A DNA stretch of 64,000 bases from Monoplex corrugatus (Eukaryota; Mollusca; Gastropoda; Littorinimorpha; Ranellidae): positions 929,992-993,991 of the forward strand of contig CM060312.1 of assembly GCA_030674185.1 (NCBI GenBank). Direction: 5' to 3'. Within the stretch, counting starts at the first letter, position 1. The number at the start of each line of letters is the position of its first letter. Shown in pieces: positions 22,786 to 36,800 of this stretch. The translations under genes were made by a program, and so were the position numbers. The notes under the pieces were generated by a model. It saw only the letters and a list, made by a program, of their open reading frames with translations, did no database searches and was not told the origin of the DNA.

Positions 22786-22934
22786 TATTTTTGATAAGCA
22801 AAAGGACCGACATTATTTACTGACATCTGTACCTACGCTACCTAATGAACACTCTACGCACACCGACCCCCACCCCCATCCCCCACTTCTCCCTTGTTTA
22901 TGAGACCACTACTACGTCACTCAAAACACAGTGC

Positions 22935-24800
22935 CTATAACTGACGGACCGAAAGATCTGATATTTTCCGTTATGTCAGTATCCATAAGTGATGGACATA
23001 AAGAGTAGTTATTTTCCGTCATACCAGTATCCATAGCTGACATAAAGATCTGTCATTTTCTGTCGTCCAGTATCCATAGCTGACATAAAGATCTGTCATT
23101 TTCTGTCGTACCAGTATCCATAGCTGACATAAAGATCTGTCATTTTCTGTCGTACCAGTATCCACAGCTGACATAAAGATCTGTCATTTTCTGTCGTACC
23201 AGTATCCATAGCTGACATAAAGATCTGTCATTTTCTGTCGTACCAGTATCCATAGCTGACATAAAGATCTGTCATTTTCTGTCACCAGTATCCATAGCTG
23301 ACATAAAGATCTGTCATTTTCTGTCTGACCAGTATCCATAGCTGACATGAAGATCTGTCATTTCTGTCGTACCAGTATCTATAGCTGACATAAAGATCTG
23401 TAATTTTCTGTCGTACCAGTATCCATAGCTGACATAAAGATCTGTCATTTTCTGTCGTACCAGTATCCATAGCTGACATAAAGATCTGTCATTTTCTGTC
23501 GTACCAGTATCCATAGCTGACATAAAGATCTGTAATTGTCTGTCTGCCAGTATCCATAGCTGACATAAAGATCTGTCTTTTCTGTCTGCCAGTATCCATA
23601 GCTGACATAAGACTGTATTTTCTGTCGTACCAGTATCCATAGCTACATAAAGATCTGTAATTTCTGTCGTACCAGTATCCATAGCTGACATAAAGATCTG
23701 TCATTTTCTGTCGTACCAGTATCCATAGCTGACATAAAGATCTGTCATTTTCTGTCGTACCAGTATCCATAGCTGACATAAAGATCTGTAATTTCTGTCG
23801 TACCAGTATCCATAGCTGACATAAAGATCTGTCATTTTCTGTCATGCCAGTATCCATAGCTGACATAAAGATCTGTCATTTTCTGTCTGCCAGTATCCAT
23901 AGCTGACATGAAGATCTGTAATTGTCTGTCGTACCAGTATCTATAGCTAACATAAAGATCTGTAATTTTCTGTCGTACCAGTATCCATAGCTGACATAAA
24001 GATCTGTCATTTTCTGTCGTACCAGTATCCATAGCTGACATAAAGATCTGTCATTTTCTGTCGTACCAGTATCCATAGCTGACATAAAGATCTGTAATTG
24101 TCTGTCGTGCCAGTATCCATAGCTGACATAAAGATCTGTCTTCTTCTGTCGTGCCAGTATCCATAGCTGACATAAAGAGCTGTCATTTTCTGTCGTGCCA
24201 GTATCCATAGCTGACATAAAGATCTGTAATTGTCTGTCGTACCAGTATCCATAGCTGACATAAAGATCTGTCATTTTCTGTCGTACCAGTATCCATAGCT
24301 GACATAAAGATCTGTCATTTTCTGTCGTGCCAGTATCCATAGCTGACATAAAGATCTGTCATTTTCTGTTGTACCAGTATCCATAGCTGACATAAAGATC
24401 TGTCATTTTCTGTCGTGCCAGTATCCACAGCTGATATAAAGATCTGTCATTTTCTGTCGTGCCAGTATCCATAGCTGACATAAAGATCTGTCATTTTCTG
24501 TCGTGCCAGTATCCACAGCTGACATAAAGATCTGTCATTTTCTGTCGTGCCAGTATCCATAGCTGACATAAAGATCTGTCATTTTCTGTCGTGCCAGTAT
24601 CCATAGCTGAGATAAAGATCTGTCATTTTCTGTCGTACCAGTATCCATAGCTGACATAAAGATCTGTCATTTTCTGTCGTGCCAGTATCCATAGCTGACA
24701 TAAAAAGCTGTCATTTTCTGTCGTGCCAATACTCACAAGTGACTGACAAAAAGATCTGTTATTTCCGTCATGCCATTATCCATAGCTGAACAACATACAG
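22935..24800. repeat. 44-bp minisatellite, about 40 units
   Basis: Unit CCAGTATCCATAGCTGACAT then AAAGATCTGTCATTTTCTGTCGTA, spacing 44 bp (for example 24,001 to 24,045). Variants are CGTACC/CGTGCC and CATTTT/AATTGT. Minus-strand ORFs with MSAMDTGTTEND are repeat translations. The ends at 22,935-23,040 and 24,720-24,800 are more diverged. Confidence 0.95.
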
Positions 24801-25147
24801 ATATTTTATATTCAGTCAAACCAGTGTGTTTGTTAGGTAAAGTCAGTGTAAAAGAAATCAAACCAGTCATCCATAGCTGACCGACACAGATATTTTATTT
24901 TCGGTCAAGTCAGTGTGTTTGTTAGGTAAAGTCAGTGTAAAAGAAATCAAAACCAATGCCACATTCAGTCAATGACTCAGAGAGAATCAACACATAAATC
25001 GGAGACCATTCCTCCATAAAACAGTCCACTACTTCAACAGTTTTATTTGCAAGCTGCTTCGTCCATTTATTTCATTCCAATAATCACCTCAGAAAATAGT
25101 CCACCACTTGAACAAGTCATTTTGCTAACGGCGCCAACCATTTATTT
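24801..25147. other. Diverged duplicate segments flanking a LINE
   Basis: Two copies of AGTGTGTTTGTTAGGTAAAG plus TCAGTGTAAAAGAAATCAA at 24,825 and 24,910, then two roughly 105-bp copies containing CCATTTATTTCAT. The second copy is cut by the LINE starting at 25,148 and resumes after 26,232 (TTTCATACCAATTC). No gene seen. Confidence 0.6.
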
Positions 25148-26117
25148 ACTGAGTGTTACTCGGACATTAAGAACTGGATGACACACAATAAACTTCAGCT
25201 TAATGACGACAAGACAGAAGCTATCCTCATTGGCACCCGTCAGAAACTTTCTCAGCTGCCTCCTCTTTCTCTCCCATTATGTAACACATCAGTCCCAATT
25301 TCTCTAAAAAACCTTGGTGTCTGCATTGACTCTACCCTCTCCATGAACAACTTTGTTTCTCAAACTGCCAGATCTTGCTACTATCATCTCCATCGTATAA
25401 GGCTGATCAGGAAGTATCTCTCTGTCGAAACAACTGCAAAACTCGTTCTCTCCTTCATAATGTCTCGCATTGACTATTGCAATTCACTCCTGTCTGGTCT
25501 TCCTGCCTCCACCATTCACATCCTACAGCGCATTCAAAACAATGCTGTACGCCTTGTACTCAAAAAGAAAAAAGCTGACCACATATCTCCTCTCCTGGCA
25601 CAACTTCACTGGCTCCCTGTATCAAAGCGCATACAGTACAAACTAGACACCATGTGCTACAAAAGCCTCAATAACGCAGCCCCGATTACCTGTCAAGCCT
25701 ACTTGAGATCTATATTCCCTCCGCTCTGCCTCCGATCCTCTGACTTTTCGCTTTCCACGCACTAAGCTCAATACCTATGGTCCACGAGCCTTCTCTGTTT
25801 CTGGTCCACTCTCCTGGAACAAACTTCCTCTCTCAGTCCGTCAGCAACCTACTTTTGTCTCCTTCAAGTCCGCTCTCAAAACCCACCTTTTCTCCTCTGC
25901 ATAAAATCCTAACCTCACTCAACCCCCCCCCCCCCCCCCCTCTGCAGCCTGTCTCCGCTCGGAGGGGAATCACATGGTTATAATATATAATTGTATATGC
26001 TATGCTCTCTATAATTTTCCATTGCTTTTATTCTTGCTTTTATTGCTTTTATTGCTTTTATTCTTTCTCCCCATTTATAGCCATGCGTGTTGTGTGTGTG
26101 TGTGTGTGTGTGTGTGG

Positions 26118-26149
<32 letters not shown>

Positions 26150-26232
26150 TGTGTCTGCTTCAGCGCTTAGATTTGATTTTATCAAGATTTTGCGCTATAT
26201 AAATATTGTAATTATTATTATTATTATTATTT
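25148..26232 (+). mobile_element. CR1/L2-like LINE, 5' truncated
   Basis: Begins at ACTGAGTGTTACTCGG and encodes the C-terminal part of the reverse transcriptase: LQLNDDKTEAILIGTRQKL, KNLGVCIDSTLSMNNFV, MSRIDYCNSLLSGLP, LLAQLHWLPVSKRIQYKLD. A small deletion removes the DSA codons, and a frame break at about 25,685 separates the APDYL region. The ALKTHLFS end, a C run, the variable GT/GCGT tract and an ATT tail follow. It is very similar to the copies at 31 and 45 kb. Confidence 0.9.
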
Positions 26233-26344
26233 CATACCAATTCACAATCCAAACATCTGGCTGGCTAGTTCAACAATTTACTTGATAATTCAATCATCTG
26301 TTTATTCATCCCAGTACTTTACCTATAAATCAAACCGCCTTCAC

Positions 26345-28370
26345 GTGTCATCATTACCACCACACTGAACAGCACCACCATCATCTTTGCCACTGACACC
26401 ACCATCATCTTTGCCATTAACACCACCATCATCTTTGCCACAAACACCACCACCATCTTAGCCACAAACACCACCATCATCTTTGCCACAAACACCACCA
26501 CCACCATCTTTACCACAAACACCACCACCATCTTTGCCACAAACATCACCATCATCTTTGCCACAAACACCACCATCATCTTTGCCACTGACACCACCAT
26601 CATCTTTGCCACTAGCACCACCATCTTCCTTGCCACTAACACCACCATCATCTTTGCCACTAACACCACCATCATCTTTGCCACTAACACCACCATCTTC
26701 TTTGCACTAACACCACCATCATCTTTGCCACTAACACCATCATCATCTTTGCCACTAACACTACCATCATCTTTGCCACTAACACCACCATCTTCTTTGC
26801 ACTAACACCACCATCTTCTTTGCCACTAACACCATCATCATCTTTGCCACTAAACACCACCATCATCTTTGCCACTAACACCACCATCTTCTTTGCTACT
26901 AACACCACCATCTTCTTTGCCACTAACACCACCATCATCTTTGCCATTAACACCACCATCATCTTTGCCATAAACACCACCATCATCTTTGCCACTAACA
27001 CCGTCATCTTAGTCACTAACACCACCATCATCTTTGCCATAAACACCACCATCATCTTTGCCACTAATACCACCACAAGCTTTGCCACTAACACCACCAT
27101 CATCTTTGCCACTAACACCACCACCATCTTTGCAATTAACACCACCACCATCTTAGTCACTAACACCACCATCATCTTTGCCATTAACACCACCACCATC
27201 TTTGCCAATAACACCACCATCTTCTTTGCCACTAACACCACCATCTTCTTTGCCAGTAACACCACCATCATCTTTGCCACTAACACCACCATCATCTTTG
27301 CCACTAACACCACCATCATCTTTGCCATTAACACCACCATCATCTTTGCCACTAACACCACCATCATTTTTGAAATAAACACCACCATCATATTTGCCAC
27401 TAACACCACCATCATCTTTGCCATTAACACCACCATCATCTTTGCCACTAACACCACCACCATCTTTGCAATTAACACCACCACCATCTTAGTCACTAAC
27501 ACCACCATCATCTTTGCCATTAACACCACCACCATCTTTGCCACTAACACCACCATCTTCTTTGCCATTAACACCACCATTTCTTTGCCAGTAACACCAC
27601 CATCATCTTTGCCATTAACACCACCATCATCTTTGCCACTAACACCACCATCATCTTTGCCATTAACACCACCATCATCTTTGCCACTAACACCACCATC
27701 ATTTTTAAATAAACACCACCATCATATTTGCCACTAACACCACCATCATCTTTGCCATTAACACCACCATCATCTTTGCCACTAACACCACCACCATCTT
27801 TGCCACTAACACCACCACCATCTTAGTCACTAACACCACCGTCATCTTTGCCACTAACACCACCGTCATCTTTGCCATTAACACCACCATCATCTTTGCC
27901 ATTAACACCACCATTATCTTTGCCATTAACACCACCACCATCTTTGCCACTAACACCACCATCATCTTTGCCACTAACACCACCACCATCTTTGCCACTA
28001 ACACCACCATCATCTTTGCCACTAACACCACCATCATCTTGCCACTAACACCACCCGTCATCTTTGCCATTCACACCACTATCATCTTTGCCATTTAACA
28101 TCACCGTCATCTTTGCCATTACACCACCATCATCTTTGCCACTAAAACCACCATCATCTCTGCCATTAACACCACCGTCCATCTTGCCATTAACACCACC
28201 GTCATCTTTGCCATTAACACCACCATCATCTTTGCCACTAACACCACCATCATCTTTGCCACTAACACCACCATCATCTTTGCCACTAACACCTCTGTCA
28301 TCTTTGCCATTCACACCACTATCATCTTTGCCATTAACACCACCATCATCTTTGCCACTAACACCACCAC
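26345..28370. repeat. 24-bp minisatellite
   Basis: Unit CACCACCATCATCTTTGCCACTAA, spacing 24 bp. About 80 units with variants CATTAA, CTTCTTTG and ACCATCTTAG. Because 24 is a multiple of 3, ORFs of about 300 residues stay open on both strands (8-residue periods NTTIIFAT, PLTPPSSL, MVVLVAKM). Both strands being open is a property of the unit, not evidence of a gene. Confidence 0.95.
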
Positions 28371-29428
28371 CACCACCACCACTACCACCACCACTAGTAT
28401 CGTTATCAACAACAACAAAACCAGCACCACCACTGTTATCACCACCACTATTTTGTTAATCATTATCATCATCACCGCCATCATCATAAACGCCACTATC
28501 TTAACTACTATCATGTTGATCGCCTTCACCACCACCACACCACCACCACCACCACCGCTATCACCATCATCATTATCATCATCATCACAATTGTGACTAT
28601 ACTCATCATCGCCACAACAATCTTCAGAGCCACCACCACTACCACCACCACCACCATCATCATCACCACCACCATCATCATCACTATCACCACACCATCA
28701 TCATCACCACCACCATCATCATCACTATCACCACTATCATCATGATCACCACCACCACCATCATCATCATCATCACCACCACCATCATCATCATAAGTTC
28801 TACTATACGCATCACGACCATGATCACTATTACCTCCATCATGGTCACCACCACCACCATAAATATAAGTACCACTCTAGTCATCAGCACCACCACCACC
28901 ACCACCACCATAAATATAAGTACCACTTATCATCATCACCACCACCACACCACCACCACCACCATAAATATAAGTACCACTCTAGTCATCAGCACCACCA
29001 CCACACCACCACCACCACCATAAATATAAGTACCACTCTAGTCATCAGCACCACCACCACACCACCACCACCACCATAAATATAAGTACCACTCTACTCA
29101 TCATCACCACCACCACACACCACCACCACCATAAATATAAGTACCACTCTAGTCATCAGCACCACCACCACACCACCACCACCACATAATATAAGTACCA
29201 CTCTACTCATCATCACCACACACCACCACCATAAACATAAGTACCACTATACTCATCAGCACCACCACACCACCACCACCACCACCATAAATATAAGTAC
29301 CACTCTACTCATCAGTATCACCACCCCACCACCCACCACCACCATCATTATCATCAGTACCACCACTACCACCACCACCATCATCATCATCATCACCACC
29401 ACACCACCGCCACCATCAATATCATCAC

Positions 29429-29463
<35 letters not shown>

Positions 29464-30474
29464 CCACCATCACTACCACACCATCATTATCATCACCATC
29501 ATCATCATCATCATCATCATCACCATTATCACCACCACCATCAATATCATCAGTACCATCACCACCACCACCACCACTACCATCATCATCATCACCATCA
29601 CCACCACCATCACCCTCACCATCAATATAAGTACCACTTTACTCATCAGTACGATCACCACACCACCACCACCATCAATATCATCAGTACCATCACCACC
29701 ACCACCACCACCACCATCATCATCACCATCATCACCACCACCATCACCCTCACCATCAATAGAAGTACCACTGTACTCATCAGTACCACCACCACCACCA
29801 CCACCACCATCACCATCATTACCATACCACTACCACCATCAATATAAGTACCACTATACTCATGAGTACCATCACCACACCACCACCATCATCAATATCA
29901 TCAGTACCATCACCAGCACCAGCACCACCATCAATATCATCAGTACCACCACCACACCACCATCACCACCACCACCATCAATATAAGTACCACTATACTC
30001 ATCAGTCCCACCACCACCACACCACCACCACCACCACATTATCATCAGTACCATCACCACGCCACCACCACCACCATCATCATCATTATCATCGTCACAA
30101 CCACCATCACCATCATCATCAATATAAGTACCACTATACTCAACAGTATCACCACTACCACCATCATTACCACACCACCACTATCACTATACTCATCAGT
30201 ATCACCACCACACCACCACCATCAATATCATCATCACCACCACCACCATCACCACCATCATCATCATCATCATCATCATCACCACCACCACCATGAATAT
30301 AAGTATCACTATACTCATCAGTACCACCACCACACCAACAACACCATCATTATCATCAGTACCATCACCATCACCACCATCACCATCATCATCATCATCA
30401 TCACCACCACCACCACCATCATTATCATCAGTACCATCACCACCCCCACTATCAATATAAGTATCACTGTACTC
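28371..30474. repeat. CAC/CAT trinucleotide array with longer embedded units
   Basis: Dense CACCAC and CATCAT runs. From about 28,850 a roughly 55-65-bp module recurs (ATAAGTACCACT, ACTCATCAGTACC and a CACCAC run, with ATCAATATCATC). ORFs of Thr-Ile, His-Pro and Met-Val are repeat translations. Confidence 0.95.
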
Positions 30475-30607
30475 ATTAGTAATAATAATAATTAATAATA
30501 ATTACAATATTTATATAGCGCAAAATCTTGATAAAATCAAATCTAAGCGCTGAAGCAGACACACACGCAGGCACGCACGCTCGCACACACACGCACGCAC
30601 ACATACA

Positions 30608-30648
<41 letters not shown>

Positions 30649-31812
30649 CACACGCATGGCTATAAATGGGGAGAAAGAATAAAAGCAATAAAAGCAAGAA
30701 TAAAAGCAATGGAAAATTATAGAGAGCATAGCATACAATTATATATTATAACCATGTGATTCCCTCCGAGCGGAGACAGGCTGCAGAGGGGAGGGTTGAG
30801 TGAGGTTAGGATTTTATGCAGGAGAGAAAAGGTGAGTTTTGAGAGCGGACTTGAAGGAGACAAAAGTAGGTTGCTGACGGACTGAGAGAGGAAGTTTGTT
30901 CCAGGAGAGTGGACCAGAAACAGAGAAGGCTCGTGGACCATAGGTATTGAGCTTAGTGCGTGGAAAGCGAAGAGTCAGAGGATCAGAGGCAGAGCGGAGG
31001 GTACGTGAGGGAACATAGATCTCAAGTAGGCTTGACAGGTAATCGGGGGCTGCGTTATTGAGGCTTTTGTAGCACATGGTGTCTAGTTTGTACTGTATGC
31101 GCTTTGATACAGGGAGCCAGTGAAGTTGTGCCAGGAGAGGAGATATGTGGTCAGCTTTTTTCTTTTTGAGTACAAGGCGTGCAGCATTGTTTTGAATGCG
31201 CTGTAGGATGTGAATGGTGGAGGCAGGAAGACCAGACAGGAGTGAATTGCAATAGTCAATGCGAGACATTATGAAGGAGAGAACGAGTTTTGCAGTTGTT
31301 TCGACAGAGAGATACTTCCTGATCAGCTTTATACGATGGAGATGATAGTAGCAGGATCTGGCAGTTTGAGAAACAAAGTTGTTCATGGAGAGGGTAGAGT
31401 CAATGCAGACACCAAGGTTTTTAGCTGAATCAGAAATTGGGACTGATGTGTTACATAATGGGAGAGAAAGAGGAGGCAGCTGAGAAAGTTTCTGACGGGT
31501 GCCAATGAGGATAGCTTCTGTTTTGTCGTCATTAAGCTGAAGTCTATTGTGTGTCATCCAGTTCTTAATGTCCGAGTAACACTCAGTGGTGCGAGTCAAC
31601 AGGCGCTGTATATTATCAGGTGAGTCACTGTCTTGAAGTTGGGTGTCATCAGCATAGAAGTGGTGTTTTATAGAATGGGAGTTGGTGATGGTGGACAGGG
31701 GGGAGGTGTAAAGAGTGAAAAGAACAGGGCCAAGGACAGATCCTTGTGGAACACCACAGGTCAGGTATGCAGGTTGAGAGTAAGTGCCATTGATGAGAAC
31801 GGTTTGTTTTAT
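30475..31812 (-). mobile_element. CR1/L2-like LINE with catalytic RT motifs, longest copy
   Basis: The minus strand is open from the 5' truncation near 31,812 to 30,814. It includes CGVPQGSVLGPVLFTLY (the motif B region) and HFYADDTQLQ, with the catalytic YADD intact. The same C-terminal part as at 25 and 45 kb follows: DDKTEAILIGT, IDYCNSLLSGLP, LHWLPVSKRIQYKL, YGPRAFSVSGPLSWNKLPL, ALKTHLFS. The tail has the CA/GC tract and AAT repeats at 30,478. No stop interrupts the coding part that is present. It is inserted in the CAC/CAT array, and the array orientation reverses beyond its 5' end. Confidence 0.9.
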
Positions 31813-33330
31813 ATCGATGGTGGTGGTGGTGTGGTGGTGATGATATTGATGGTGGTGGTGGTGTGGTGGTGGTGTGGTGGTGATGATATTGATGGTGGTG
31901 GTGTGGTGGTTATGATATCGATGGTGGTTGTGGTATGGTGGTGATGATATTGATGGTGGTGGTGGTGTGGTGGTGATGATAATGATGGTGGTGGTGGTGT
32001 GGTGGTGATGATAATGATGGTGATGGTGGTGTGGTGGTAATGATAATCAATATCATCACCACCACACCACCACCACCATCAATATCATCACCACCATACC
32101 ACAACCACCATCGATATCATAAACCACCACACTCAACATCACCACCATCACACACACCACCACCATCACCACCACCACACACACACACCACCACCATCAA
32201 TATCATCACCACCACACCACCACCACCATCGATATAAGTACCACTGTACTCATCAGTATCACCACCACACCACCACCACCATCAATATCATCATACCATC
32301 ACCACCACCACACCACCACCATCATCAATATCATCAGTACCATCACCACCACCACCACCATCAATATAAGTACCACTGTACTCATCAGTACCACCACCAC
32401 ACCACACCACCATCAATATTATCAGTACCATCACCACACCACCACCACCATCAATATCATCAGTACTATCACCACCACCACCACCACCATCATTATCATC
32501 ACACCACACCACCACCACCATCAATATCATCACCACCACACCACCACCACCATCGATATAAGTACCACTGTACTCATCAGTATCACCACCACACCACCCC
32601 ACCATCAATATTATCAGTACCATCACCACCGCCACACCACCACCATCATCAATATCATCAGTACCATCACCACCACCACCACCATCAATATAAGTACCAC
32701 TGTACTCATCAGTACCACCACCACACCACCACCACCATCAATATTATCAGTACCATCCCACACACACCACCATCAATATCACAGACTACACACCACCCCA
32801 CCACCATCATTACATCACCACCACACCACCACCACCATCAATATCATCAACCACCACACCACCACCACCATCGATATAAGTACACGTATCTCAGTTCCAC
32901 CCACCACCGCACCATCAATATTATCAGTACCAATCACCACCCACCACCACCTCATCAAAATCATCAGTACCATCACCACCACCACCATCAATATAATCCA
33001 GTACCATCATACCACCACCACACCATCACCACCATCAAATTCATCAGTACCATCACCACACACCCACCACCATCAATATCATCATACTATCACCACCACA
33101 CACACCACATCTTACATCACCACACCCACACCACCTCATATCATCACCACCACCACATCACCACCATCATATCATCATACATCCCCCACCACCATCAATA
33201 TCATCAGTACCACCATCACCTACCATCCACCATATCATAATCATCACCAATGCACTCATATCATATACCTTCACCCCACTCCATCACTGTCATATACATC
33301 ATACCACAGTATCCACCATCATCATCATCT
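31813..33330. repeat. CAC/CAT array with an inverted segment
   Basis: From 31,813 to about 32,040 the sequence is the GGTGGT/GATGATATTGATGG strand. From there it flips to CACCAC/ATCAATATCATC. The same roughly 55-60-bp modules as 28.8-30.4 kb return from 32,230. From about 32,750 single-base losses are frequent. Confidence 0.9.
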
Positions 33331-33814
33331 AAGTGTTATCCTCATATTCCCCACCTATCATCACCACACCTCATACACCCATCACACCACTCCTTAATAA
33401 ACATACCACCATCCCATTATGACAAACAAGAGTCAACGGGTTTCATGGCATCTGGTTCTATAGAGTGTGCAGATCATGATATCGGTTGTTCCATTCCCTC
33501 AAACAGACACCTGTAATACACCACCTAACTCCCAATTCATAGTTGAAATCCATAGGTGAACAGGTCAGTGATTAACGTTGGATTCAGCTTCAAAAGTACA
33601 TGAACACACATCTATTTAAACCAAGTTATTGGAAGTCAAAGGTCAAAGGAGTGATTAAGCGGTTATCATACCCCCAAACAGCACACATCTATAACACGCA
33701 TCTGACCTTTAACCTGCAATATGTTTATGTAACGTGTCATATGTCAACAGGTCAGTCACAATCCCTTCTTCATGCCTTCAAAAAGCACACGCCTGAAGAA
33801 AAGTCAAGAAATCA
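33331..33814. other. Unclassified unique sequence
   Basis: Complex sequence with no clear repeat. A minus-strand acceptor-like ATTACAG near 33,513 opens a short frame (REWNNRYHDLHTL) that stops with no donor. It is not needed for the gene model, whose phases already agree across this intron. No gene seen. Confidence 0.4.
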
Positions 33815-36800
33815 GTGACGTGTAACACGTTACGCTTATAGCAGGCCAGAGTGATGTAACATGTTTCACCTGTACCAGGCCAGTGTGATGTAACACGTTA
33901 CACCTGTACCAGAAGAGTGTGATGTCACATGTGACACCTATTCAAGGCCACTGTGATGTCACATGTTACATCCAAACCAGGCCAGCGTGATGTAACACGT
34001 TACACCTGTACCAGGCCAGTGTGATGTAACATGTTACACATGTACAATCCAGTGTGATGTAACACGTTACACAGTACCAGGCTATTGTGATGTAACACGT
34101 TACACATATACCAGGCTAGTGTAATGTAAATTGTTACACTATTACCAAGCCAGTGTGATGTAACATATTACACCTATTCCAGGCCAGTGTGATGTAACAC
34201 GTTACACCTGTACCAGGCCAGTGTGATGTAACATGTTACACCCATACCAGGCCAGTGTGATGTAACACGTTACACATGTACCAGGCTAGTGTCATGTAAC
34301 ACGTTACACCTGTACCAGGCTAGTGTGATGTAACACGTTACACCTGTACCAGGCTAGTGTGATGTAACACGTTACACCTGTAAACAGGCCAGTGTGATGT
34401 AACACGTTACACATGTAACAGGCCAGTGTGATGTAAAACGTTACACCTGTACCTGGCTAGTGTGATGTAACATGTTACACATGTCACAGGCCAGTGTCAT
34501 GTAAGACGTTGTACATGTACCTGGCTAGTGTGATGTAAAACGTTACACCTGTACCAGGCCAATGTGATGTAACACGTTACACCTGTACCTAGCAAGTGTG
34601 ATGTAACATGTTACACCTGTAACAGGCCAGTGTGATGTAACACGTTACACATGTACCAGGCCAGTGTGATGTAAAACGTTACATCTGTACCAGGCTAGTG
34701 TGATGTAACATGTTACACATGTACCAGGCCAGTGTGATGTAACACGTTACACTTGTAGCAGGCTAGTGTGATGTAAAACGTTAAACATGAACCAGGCTAG
34801 TGTGATGTAACATGTTACACATGTCACAGGCCAGTGTCATGTAACACGTTACACCTGTACCAGGCTAGTGTCATGTAACACGTCACACCTGTACCATGCA
34901 AGTGTGATACAACATGTTACACATTTCCAGGCTAGTGTGATGTAACATGTTACACATGTACCAGGCCATAGTAATGTAACACGTTACACCTGTACCAGGC
35001 CAGTGTGATATAACATGTTACACCTGTACCAAGCCAGTGTCATGTAACATGTTACACATGTGCCAGATGAGTGTGAGTAACACGCTACACCTGTACCAGG
35101 CCACAGTGATGTAACACGTTACACAAGTATCGGGCCAGTGTGATGTAACATGTTATACATGTACTAGAAGAGTGTGATGTCACATATTACGCTTTTACCA
35201 GACCACAGTGATGTAACACGCTACACCTGTACCAGGCCAGTGTAATGTAACATGCTAAACCTGTACCAGGCTAGTGTCATGTAACACGTTACACCTGGAC
35301 CATGCCAGTGTCATGTAACATGTTACACCTGTACCATGCTAGTGGCATGTAACATGTTACACATATACCCGGCTAGTGTCATGTAACACGTTACAAATGT
35401 ACAAGGCCAGTTTGATGTAACATATTATACCTGTCCCATGCCAGTGTGATGTAACACGTTTACACATATGCCAGGCTAGTGTCATGTATCATGTTACACA
35501 TATACCAGGCTAGTGTCATGTAACACGTTACAAATGTACAAGGCCAGTGTGATGTAACATGTTATACCTGTACCATGCCAGTGTCATGTAACACGTTACA
35601 AATGTACAAGGCCAGTGTGATGTAACATGTTACACATATACCATGCCAGTGTCATGTAACACGTTACAAATGTACAAGGCCAGTGTGATGTAACATGTTG
35701 CACCTGTACCATGCCAGTGTCATGTAACACGTTACAAATGTACAATGCCAGTGTGATGTAACATGTTACACCTGTACCAGGCCAGTGTGATGTAACATGT
35801 TACACCTGTACCAGGCCAGTGTCACGTAACACGTCACATCCGTACCATGCTAGTGTGATATAACATGTAACATATTACCAGGATAGTGTGATGTAACATG
35901 TTACACACGTACAAGGCCAATGTCATGTAACACGCTACACCTGTACCAGACCAGTGTGATTGACATGTTACACTTGTACCAGGCCAGTGTAATGTAACAT
36001 GTTACTACTGTACCAGGCCAGTGTGATGTAACACGTTACACATGTACCAGTCTAGGGTGATGTAACACGTTATACTGCACCAGGTGAGTGTGATGTAACA
36101 CGTTACACCTGTACCAGACCAGTGTCATGTAACACGTTACACCTGTACCAGAAGAGTTTGATGTAACATTTTACACTTTTACCATGCCAGTGTGATGTAA
36201 CATGTTACACCTGTACCAGGCCAGTGTTATGTAACACGTTACACCTGTACCCTAAAAAGGTAATGTAACATGTTACACTTTTACCAGGCTGGTGTGATGT
36301 AACATGTTACACATTTACCAGGCCGTGTGATGTAACATGTTACACCTGTACCAGGCTAGTATGTTACACATGTACAGGCCAGTGTGATGTAACACATTAC
36401 ACCTGTACCAGGCCAGTCTGATGTAACATGTTACACCTGCACCAGGCCAGTCTGATGTAACATGTTACACCTGTACCAGGCCAGTGTCATGTAACACGTT
36501 AACCTGTATCAGGCCAGTATGATGTAACATGTTATACCTGTCCTAGGCCAGTGTGATGTAACACTTTACACTGTACCAGGCTACTGTAACATAACACGTT
36601 ACACCTGTACCAGGCCACTGTAATATAACATGTTACACCTGTACCAGGTTACTGTAATATAACATGTTACACCTGTACCAGGCTACTGTAATATAACACG
36701 TTACACATGTACCAGGCCACTGTAATATAACACGTTACACCTGTACCAGGCTACTGTAATATAACACGTTACACATGTACCAGGCTACTGTAATATAACA

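Noticed and set aside
22935..24800. 44-bp array as a repeated protein (MSAMDTGTTEND)
   Set aside because: The unit is not a multiple of 3, frames shift at each unit, and indels are tolerated, so coding constraint is absent.
26684..27737. ORFs of about 300 residues on both strands
   Set aside because: They translate a 24-bp repeat in which both strands lack stops. There are no start context, splice sites or non-repeat residues.
33430..33513. Possible exon coding REWNNRYHDLHTL
   Set aside because: The frame stops before any GT donor, and the phase gap it might have filled is filled better by 41,539-41,615.
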